A DNA stretch of 56,675 bases from the NCBI GenBank assembly GCA_016187935.1, contig JACPIU010000023.1:1-56675 (forward strand), given 5' to 3'. Numbering within the stretch: position 1 is the stretch's first letter; each line of letters opens with the position of its first letter. This DNA is from Bdellovibrio sp. GTDB lineage: Bacteria > Bdellovibrionota > Bacteriovoracia > Bacteriovoracales > Bacteriovoracaceae. Below the pieces are notes generated by a model that worked only from the letters and a program-made list of their open reading frames with translations, had not been told where the DNA came from and searched no databases. The position numbers and the translations under genes were made by a program. This document shows, piece after piece, positions 50,966 to 56,675 of this stretch.

Positions 50966-51778
50966 TTAATCCAAGCTCTCTGGTTGCAAAAGGCATTTAT
51001 ATTCTTGATTGAGAAATTCAAAATATTTTTGCAGATCAACATCCGGTTGGTAAATCGAACTATCAATTGTCAGCAGAGCTTCTTCCAAATTACCGTCAAC
51101 TAATTCTGGATTTTCCAATTGATACTGCCTATATTTTTCGGCGATTTCATCCCGCATTTTTGTGTAGGGATTCATGAGGCAACCAAGATCATAATGTTGC
51201 TGAAACTCGGTATTGAAATAGAGCTGATAGACAAATGTACTTGAAGCATTAATCTTGATTGCCGTCGGTTGGTCAAGATCGGCCAAGATTTCGCTTACCA
51301 AAATCGGAAATTCTTCTTCGCTCGCCTCCATCAAACGCAATTTAACAACGGGTACTTCTGGAGCCTCAAAAATTTCAACTGCGATTTCCTGTCCGACTTC
51401 TTGTGCTGAGATCGGAATTGTTTTGTAAAATTCATGACATTTGAAGATAAGTTTATTTGGATCTCCAAGCAGGTCTTTCTCCTTACAGATCTCCGGCAAT
51501 TCGTGAGAACGATTGACAAAGAGCAATTTGCCATCGGCCGCAGCAAACTCTAAAAAATACTTTTTCGCTTCATCTAATCCAACAATACTCGGTCTAACCT
51601 TTATCGTGCGAATGGGAAGTGGCGCCTCTTCTTGTTTTTCGTGGAATTCAAGCGCTCCTTCCTTGATGACTTTTCCGTCTTCCTCACTTTTGATACTGAC
51701 ATTGCAGGCCGACAAATTAATGGTTGCAATCAGACCAACGATTTTGATTAAACTGTTTCTCCCTATTGCCTTTTTCAT
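50966..51778 (-). CDS. lipoprotein with the same Cys motif as the kinase ectodomain
   Basis: 270 residues from ATG 51778, with GGAG six bases upstream; lipobox INLSAC (Cys25). Residues 180-215 read KINASSTFVYQLYF followed by HYDLGCLMNPYTKM, which matches the kinase (INSATTF, FRCIIDPYTYL) and lipoprotein (LNDATSF, LHCIIEPY) units. The rest is acidic and beta-rich. It is the first gene of the minus-strand set leading to the YtkA-like and 4Fe-4S proteins. It may be the ligand or a redox partner of the sensor, or just share a common carrier fold. Confidence 0.72.
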   Translation of the reverse strand: MKKAIGRNSLIKIVGLIATINLSACNVSIKSEEDGKVIKEGALEFHEKQEEAPLPIRTIKVRPSIVGLDEAKKYFLEFAAADGKLLFVNRSHELPEICKEKDLLGDPNKLIFKCHEFYKTIPISAQEVGQEIAVEIFEAPEVPVVKLRLMEASEEEFPILVSEILADLDQPTAIKINASSTFVYQLYFNTEFQQHYDLGCLMNPYTKMRDEIAEKYRQYQLENPELVDGNLEEALLTIDSSIYQPDVDLQKYFEFLNQEYKCLLQPESLD

Positions 51779-51962
51779 TTGCGTCTCCTTTCTAAAACGT
51801 ACTGAAGTTAACCTGATCACCGTATTCGCTAACGTACCGCTGGTTACTCAAGTTTTAGGCTTATTAAAGCAGGCCGGGTGCCATGTTTAACTTTGTCCAA
51901 CTACCTAAAAACAGGTTTTTTATAGGCACTTTTCAACCGGATATGTCTTGAAACAAAGACAC

Positions 51963-52000
51963 AAAAAAAGGCCCAGGCATTACCTGGGCCTTAAAAAAAA
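51963..52000 (-). terminator. rho-independent terminator after the BNR protein gene
   Basis: AAGGCCCAGG pairs with CCTGGGCCTT around a five-base loop, with A-runs before and T-runs after on the minus strand. It lies a few bases after the minus-strand stop at 52012 and can also act toward the other strand. The pairing is perfect. Confidence 0.9.
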
Positions 52001-52011
52001 TGTCGCTCAAG

Positions 52012-55000
52012 CTATTCTTTCAAACCTAAATTGTATTGATAGGTTTGGAGGACATTGTCTGAGGTCACGGAGGTATTTAGCATTATTTCCATAAACTCAT
52101 AAAGCGGTATGACCTCTGCGGTGGCATACGCTATCGACGTACTTTGGAAATCTGCTGAGGTCAGGCGGTTTTTGAAAATACTTCTTCCGCAAGTTGCCGA
52201 CAGAAGATAGCTTCCGTCGGGACTCATGCTTAAGCGATAAGGATATACGTGAGCAAGAGTGGGCATCAATCCTTCATTGGCATATCTCCAATTTTTGCCA
52301 CCATCTTCAGTTACCACGACACCCGGATCATGAAGGGCCACAAAAACCCTGTTGGGATTTTTTGGGTCTAATGCAATGGCATCGACACCCCCTCCGAAAC
52401 CAATCATGTAATAATCTTTGTATTGCAAAGTTTTCGGAGTCGCTGAAGGATTGTTATTACTCTTGAGGACGGGTATCCAGGTTACTCCTTGATCATAGGT
52501 GACATAGAGAGTATTTTCCAAGCCATTCGTGATCTTCGCGTAGTGCGATGACACTCCGGCATAGAAGATCTTGTCACTGGTGGGATGAACGGCGAGCGTC
52601 CAAACCATTTTTCCTTTTGATACGCCATTATCCAGGGTGTCTTGGATTCCTTGGGTTGAAGTTCCATTGATGGACTTAAAAGTTTTACCAACATCGGCGC
52701 TCAAGTAAACTCCTCCGCCTTGGGTTGAGACCACAACTACGTTGGTATTGGAAGGAGAAACCTTAATGTCAGTCACCATGCGGTTGGGAACACTTGATAT
52801 TTTGCTAAATGATTTTCCCGCGTTGGTTGAAACCCAAAGACCTGTCGACCAGCATTTCATGTCTTTATCACTGGTATAAGTTCCGTTGGCCATGGACCAT
52901 TCTATATGAATCGATTTAGTGGGACCTGCATCGCATCTTCCTTGTGGGCCGGCGGCGGCACCAGCAAAGACCAAGTTACTATCTTTCGGATGCACCAGGA
53001 TAGAACCAATCGGATAGGCCATATTTTGCACATCTAATTCGTCCCAACTAAAACCGCCATCATGGGAACGATACATATACCAGTTGTCGGCCCCCCAATT
53101 TCCACCGCCAACATAGACCACATCATCATTTTGCGGATCGACCGCCACACTATGAAACATACCCGTCAAAGTTGTAGGTGACCAAGACTCCCCACCATCC
53201 ACTGAACGGAAGATTCCGTTATCTGATGCTGCGTAAACTCTTTTTGTATCGTTGGTTGCAATGCTGATGGACCGAATAGGGTGAATTTTGAGACCCTTAT
53301 TGCTGACACTAAATGTTTTTCCACCGTCAAAGGAATGCATCATTCCCACAGTGCCTTCATTAGCATAAACGCGGGATGGATCACTGGGGGCCACGGCGGC
53401 GGAAATAATTCCGATCACTGCCGAATGCTGAGACCACTTTTCTCGTCCATAATTGGCCGAGATCAAAATACCTCGATGACCATACACCGCAACCTCGGAA
53501 GGAGCATTGCTTTGGGGAAAAAACAAAATGCCTCGTAACCAATTACCTAAAAGCTCGCTTCCAAGCTGCCAGCTTGTCATCTGAGTGTTCAAGTAATTTC
53601 GCCAATAAAAACGACCGCTACTCTCCGTGGTTAGATAGATGAGTCCAGGAATCTGCGGATGAAATTTTATCTCACGCACCATCTCGGGAGAGCCGTTGTA
53701 GGTGAGACCGTCGGAATAGGCCGACCAAGTTTTACCACCATCGAGAGATGATAACAAGGCCTTACTTCCCGATTTCCAAACATGATACCCTCCGGGGACA
53801 AAATATGTTCCCGCCAATAGGTGGAGCTTATTATGCGGATTGATGGCCAAAGCGCCAATCAGCCCGCCACCATCGGACATTTGCTGAGTGACCGCTCCCG
53901 TCACGGGATCTTTGGCGATCGCAATATTTGCACTGTAAGTTTCTTGGCAACCAATTCCCGAACCACTCCCGTAAGTTAGACGTGTTAGGTTAACCCCGCC
54001 GTCAGTTGAGGAATAAACGCCGTCGATTCGCTTTCCTTGCTTGTTGCATTTGTCCGAGAGGCCAATGAAAAGGCGTTTGGGATCATCAGGATCAAGGGCG
54101 ATTGCGTAGGTTTCCCCATCCATATCAAGATTGCCAGCTCCGGTCCAAAACCAACTATCACCTCCATTCTCACTACGCCAAAATGATGAGAGGTGCTTGG
54201 CGGCCGTACCCACATAGATATAGTTTGGATTTTTTGGATGCACTTCCACATTTCTAATTCTCACTTTCGGCATTCTGTTGGGCAATCCTATTTCTTTCCA
54301 ATTAATGCCACCATCCTTAGAACGATAAAGGCCGCCATCAAATCCGCCCACGTAAACAGTGTTGGGATCGTTGGGACTGATGGCGATATCGGCAGCAAGA
54401 CCGCCTTCAGGCCCCATGGTTTGATGCCATGTTTGAGAACCATGCACACTCCCAGTAACACTGATATTGTCCAAAGAGAGCTTGGAATAGGCCCCATCAG
54501 TTCCAAATGAAATGCCACCAAAGGCCACTGGCCCGTATTGAACTGAAGTTCCATTTTCTATATAAGTTGAGAAGAGACTATCTAGATGGGAAATAATAAG
54601 TTGTGTATTTAAATACACATTAATCTGGGCCGCGGGATATCCTGAAACAGTGGTAGAGTCCACCTTCATTTCCAAAGTATTCCATCCTGTCGTCACAGGG
54701 CGACTTTTATAAGTCAGCAACTTTCTAAACTTGGCGCCATCGGCGACATAAGGATGCTTGTCTTGGCGATAGAGGATAAGTTGCGTGCCGGTATCTTCAA
54801 TCCAATAGCCATGGCGAAATTGTGGTTTTTCATTATAGCGAAGAGAAAAAAAAGAACTTCCTGCGCCTTCCTTCTTGTAATCCACTCGCACGCTATAATT
54901 TTCCCATGTTAGAAAATTCCAAGTCGCCCAACGCGGAACAAGAAGCGATGTGCCCTCAATACGAGCGATCATCCCTCGGCCTGATTCGTAGTTCATACTG

Positions 55001-55281
55001 GCATTTCCACTCACTCCAGAACCGTAGACCTTTCCGCCTATCCAAAAAGGCGTGCCCGACGTTGGTTTGAGAAATTCGAAATATTGGGAGACACCTTGAT
55101 CGAAGTTATCTGTGATCAAGGTGATGTTTTCGGTGGGAGTCGCCAAGACCAAATTAGATGTATTAATCATTGTGTAGGAACTCTGATTTAGACTTATCAT
55201 TTCTAATGACCATACGATCTGCGACCAAAGAAACCCCATTAATAAAATGCACCACTTAAAAAAACGTTCTGCTGTTTTCAT
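52012..55281 (-). CDS. secreted BNR/Asp-box (sortilin-like) propeller protein
   Basis: 1089 residues from ATG 55281, with GGAGGG upstream; signal FKWCILLMGFLWSQIVWS. Residues about 30-270 form a jelly-roll-like domain with SFFSLRYNEKPQFRHGYWIED. From about 290 many VPS10/BNR units repeat, with the Asp-box (SxDGGxTW type): LYRSKDGGINW, LLSSLDGGKTW, GGESW, VTEDGGKNW, alternating with PxNxxxVYVG. This is a multi-blade propeller that could bind glycans or act as a glycosidase; no catalytic set is identified. A strong terminator follows. Confidence 0.88.
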   Translation of the reverse strand: MKTAERFFKWCILLMGFLWSQIVWSLEMISLNQSSYTMINTSNLVLATPTENITLITDNFDQGVSQYFEFLKPTSGTPFWIGGKVYGSGVSGNASMNYESGRGMIARIEGTSLLVPRWATWNFLTWENYSVRVDYKKEGAGSSFFSLRYNEKPQFRHGYWIEDTGTQLILYRQDKHPYVADGAKFRKLLTYKSRPVTTGWNTLEMKVDSTTVSGYPAAQINVYLNTQLIISHLDSLFSTYIENGTSVQYGPVAFGGISFGTDGAYSKLSLDNISVTGSVHGSQTWHQTMGPEGGLAADIAISPNDPNTVYVGGFDGGLYRSKDGGINWKEIGLPNRMPKVRIRNVEVHPKNPNYIYVGTAAKHLSSFWRSENGGDSWFWTGAGNLDMDGETYAIALDPDDPKRLFIGLSDKCNKQGKRIDGVYSSTDGGVNLTRLTYGSGSGIGCQETYSANIAIAKDPVTGAVTQQMSDGGGLIGALAINPHNKLHLLAGTYFVPGGYHVWKSGSKALLSSLDGGKTWSAYSDGLTYNGSPEMVREIKFHPQIPGLIYLTTESSGRFYWRNYLNTQMTSWQLGSELLGNWLRGILFFPQSNAPSEVAVYGHRGILISANYGREKWSQHSAVIGIISAAVAPSDPSRVYANEGTVGMMHSFDGGKTFSVSNKGLKIHPIRSISIATNDTKRVYAASDNGIFRSVDGGESWSPTTLTGMFHSVAVDPQNDDVVYVGGGNWGADNWYMYRSHDGGFSWDELDVQNMAYPIGSILVHPKDSNLVFAGAAAGPQGRCDAGPTKSIHIEWSMANGTYTSDKDMKCWSTGLWVSTNAGKSFSKISSVPNRMVTDIKVSPSNTNVVVVSTQGGGVYLSADVGKTFKSINGTSTQGIQDTLDNGVSKGKMVWTLAVHPTSDKIFYAGVSSHYAKITNGLENTLYVTYDQGVTWIPVLKSNNNPSATPKTLQYKDYYMIGFGGGVDAIALDPKNPNRVFVALHDPGVVVTEDGGKNWRYANEGLMPTLAHVYPYRLSMSPDGSYLLSATCGRSIFKNRLTSADFQSTSIAYATAEVIPLYEFMEIMLNTSVTSDNVLQTYQYNLGLKE

Positions 55282-55389
55282 AAATCCCTCCATGCACAAC
55301 TAAAAGCAATTGAGATGCCAGCACAAGGGCACGTAAATTCAACCCATTTCAAGAAACATGTCTGGGATTACAGACAGTCGTTGCGGCGA

Positions 55390-55950
55390 TTAAAGGGATT
55401 TATCTAAATATGTAAAAATTTTGTGAGGAGTGGCCAGAGAGCTACTTCCACTAACAAGACCATTGCAAAGGGCCTTGGCCTCATTGAGTACGCGAACTTT
55501 TTCTTTAAGCACATTTAAGGTTAAGTCTGGATGCTTGGGCCTCAATTGTTCTAACAATTTTTCCATAGGTAATTTTACTTCGACACTGGCCTCCAAATAG
55601 CTTTGATTGATCAAGAAGAGTGCTTCACCCAGTTTATTGAGTCGGGCCTTCCTAATTTTATTGCTGATATAAAAAGGAACCCCCACGACAGAACCGAGGA
55701 CAGCAAACTGTGCACCAATTAAAATTCCCCATGGGCCAACCAGCATGATTCCCATAAATCCCCAAAAAACTCCCATACCTCCGGCAGCACTTCCGGTAAT
55801 AATTCGTCCTATTTTCTTTGCCTTTGCTAATTTTTCGATCTTAGTTTGGATTTCCGCCTGGTAACGAGGGCGGCAATCGGCAAAACTTTGTCCCAGCAGG
55901 GCAAAACATAAAAAGGTCATCAAGAGCGTTCTGATAAGGACTGTTTTCAT
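55390..55950 (-). CDS. exported membrane protein of unknown function
   Basis: 186 residues. Signal IRTLLMTFLCFALLGQSFA, then a helical stretch (KIEKLAKAKKIGR), two adjacent hydrophobic Gly-rich segments at about 52-95 (GSAAGGMGVFWGFMGIML, GILIGAQFAVLGSVVGV), then a basic/acidic helical C-terminus. The design is similar to the plus-strand gene at 56214. Family not recognised. Confidence 0.65.
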   Translation of the reverse strand: MKTVLIRTLLMTFLCFALLGQSFADCRPRYQAEIQTKIEKLAKAKKIGRIITGSAAGGMGVFWGFMGIMLVGPWGILIGAQFAVLGSVVGVPFYISNKIRKARLNKLGEALFLINQSYLEASVEVKLPMEKLLEQLRPKHPDLTLNVLKEKVRVLNEAKALCNGLVSGSSSLATPHKIFTYLDKSL

Positions 55951-56061
55951 ACAAATTTTCCAATATTTAAGTATTTACAGGCACATATCACCATAAATCT
56001 AAGGCGACAAGCGGCCACAAATTTTTTTCACTCTGCCTTGCCATAACTGCTCATTTTTACC

Positions 56062-56186
56062 TATACCCTTCGCAGTTTGGTTTTCAAGTAGGCGGACAAG
56101 GCGCGACGCTGAGGCGTGCTTCCAGCACGTCGCAGGCGTCGAGTCCGCAGGCCAACGCCCTGGAAAATCAAAATCCGAAGGGTATA
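56062..56186. repeat. 125-bp palindromic MITE-like element
   Basis: The ends are inverted: TATACCCTTCG at 56062-56072 and CGAAGGGTATA at 56176-56186, with about 25 bp of arm (TTTG, TTTTC) matching with a few differences. Inside are nested stems GCGGAC/GTCCGC, CGACGC/GCGTCG and CGTGCT/AGCACG, giving a long GC-rich hairpin in an AT-rich stretch. It has no ORF. Size, TATA-like ends and full palindrome fit a mobile miniature element or REP-type repeat. It lies between two exported-protein genes and may act as a terminator or promoter element. Confidence 0.75.
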
Positions 56187-56213
56187 TAAGGATTTTTTTG
56201 TATGAGAGGTTTT

Positions 56214-56675
56214 ATGTATAAATCATTTGTCATGATCATCATTACCTGTTTACTCAGCAGCGCTTTTGCGGCGACACAAGATAGAGTGCAGGCCCGCTTT
56301 TGGAAAAAAGTAGAAAAAGATTTGAATAAACAGACCAAGAGTATCACTAAAAATTTGGGTAAAATGAAAATCGGTGAGCTTGAGGTGGAATATCAAAGTT
56401 TTTTGTTAAAAAATAAATTGGGTGTGAAGTACAATGTACCGGAGACTCTGGTGGAAACGAATGGAGATATCCGAGTCAGCTATGCCTATTTTGCCAGCTC
56501 CGAATACACTTCTCATTTTAAATTGGCGATAAATAATAAAATCGGGTCGTACCCTTCTTTTGCAGATTATCTTGAAACCACAGGTGAAGGCCATAAGGCA
56601 CGGGCCTGTCGTCTTAAAAGAATGGCTTTGCTTAGCGGTGGGATCACACTTGTATCTTTGGCCGTTGCCGGCGGA
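56214..56675 (+). CDS. exported protein of unknown function, cut by right edge
   Basis: A frame from ATG 56214 continues to the window end (154 codons). AGAGG lies four bases upstream. The signal is MYKSFVMIIITCLLSSAFAA; then a Lys-rich helix (FWKKVEKDLNKQTKSITK) and a beta region (IGELEVEYQSFLL) follow; near the end RMALLSGGITLVSLAVAGG starts a hydrophobic segment. Layout resembles the neighbour at 55390-55950, both with a signal, a Lys-rich helix and Gly-rich membrane segments. Complete length unknown. Confidence 0.7.
   Translation, partial: MYKSFVMIIITCLLSSAFAATQDRVQARFWKKVEKDLNKQTKSITKNLGKMKIGELEVEYQSFLLKNKLGVKYNVPETLVETNGDIRVSYAYFASSEYTSHFKLAINNKIGSYPSFADYLETTGEGHKARACRLKRMALLSGGITLVSLAVAGG

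Noticed and set aside
1-56675. CRISPR array, tRNA or rRNA
   Set aside because: No regularly spaced repeats and no cloverleaf or rRNA-like sequence were found on reading both strands; a covariance scan would be needed to exclude tRNA fully.

Overview
The window is bacterial and reads as a chromosome segment of a free-living Gram-negative organism with many exported proteins. Several traits suggest Bdellovibrionota or a related deltaproteobacterial-type lineage: a CHP02147-family regulator, an FHA/sigma-54 activator next to a Pkn-type kinase, many lipoproteins and large secreted repeat proteins. This is inference from gene content only; there is no rRNA or marker phylogeny here.

Layout. 1-2800 is a mobile-element scar: the start of an IS630-like transposase at the left edge, a complete IS110-family element of the IS1111 type with 13-bp inverted repeats, and an MFS transporter that lost its N-terminus at the element's edge. 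2846-10374 is a minus-strand set built around a giant secreted ZU5/NHL/RHS protein, split by an apparent one-base frameshift in a G4 run, with three lipoproteins around it. 10800-18080 is a patch of exported proteins of unknown role: a 16-residue Cys-repeat protein, two paralogous proteins, a HEXXH metallopeptidase and a CHP02147 regulator. 18119-35707 is a stress and central-metabolism block: dnaJ, dnaK and a CBS protein; a large structured RNA with a group II intron domain V-like hairpin lying directly upstream of archease-rtcB; a tightly coupled operon of acyl-CoA synthetase, E1 alpha, E1 beta, E2, acyl carrier protein and PEP synthase; a divergent dps with a perfect palindromic operator; and a MacB/Lol-type ABC exporter with its adaptor. 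35826-42968 holds single genes: a conserved unknown, a PQQ-type sugar dehydrogenase-like protein, a double AhpD-like protein, a DUF362 protein and a clostripain-like protease. 43107-51778 holds the signalling module: lipoprotein, FHA-sigma54 activator and Ser/Thr kinase on the plus strand, converging on a lipoprotein, YtkA-like protein and 4Fe-4S membrane protein on the minus strand. 52012-56675 holds a BNR/sortilin-like secreted protein, two small exported proteins (one cut by the window end) and a 125-bp palindromic MITE-like repeat.

The most interesting points are: (1) the extracytoplasmic half of the kinase is a paralogue of the neighbouring free lipoprotein, and a third lipoprotein in the convergent operon carries part of the same motif, which suggests an undescribed envelope-sensing system; (2) the ORF-less group II intron-like RNA in front of an RNA ligase operon; (3) the acs-E1-E2-ACP-ppsA operon with no E3 and an E2 that lacks the subunit-binding domain; (4) the IS1111-type element with a candidate bridge RNA; (5) the frameshifted RHS giant. 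No tRNA, rRNA or CRISPR array was seen.
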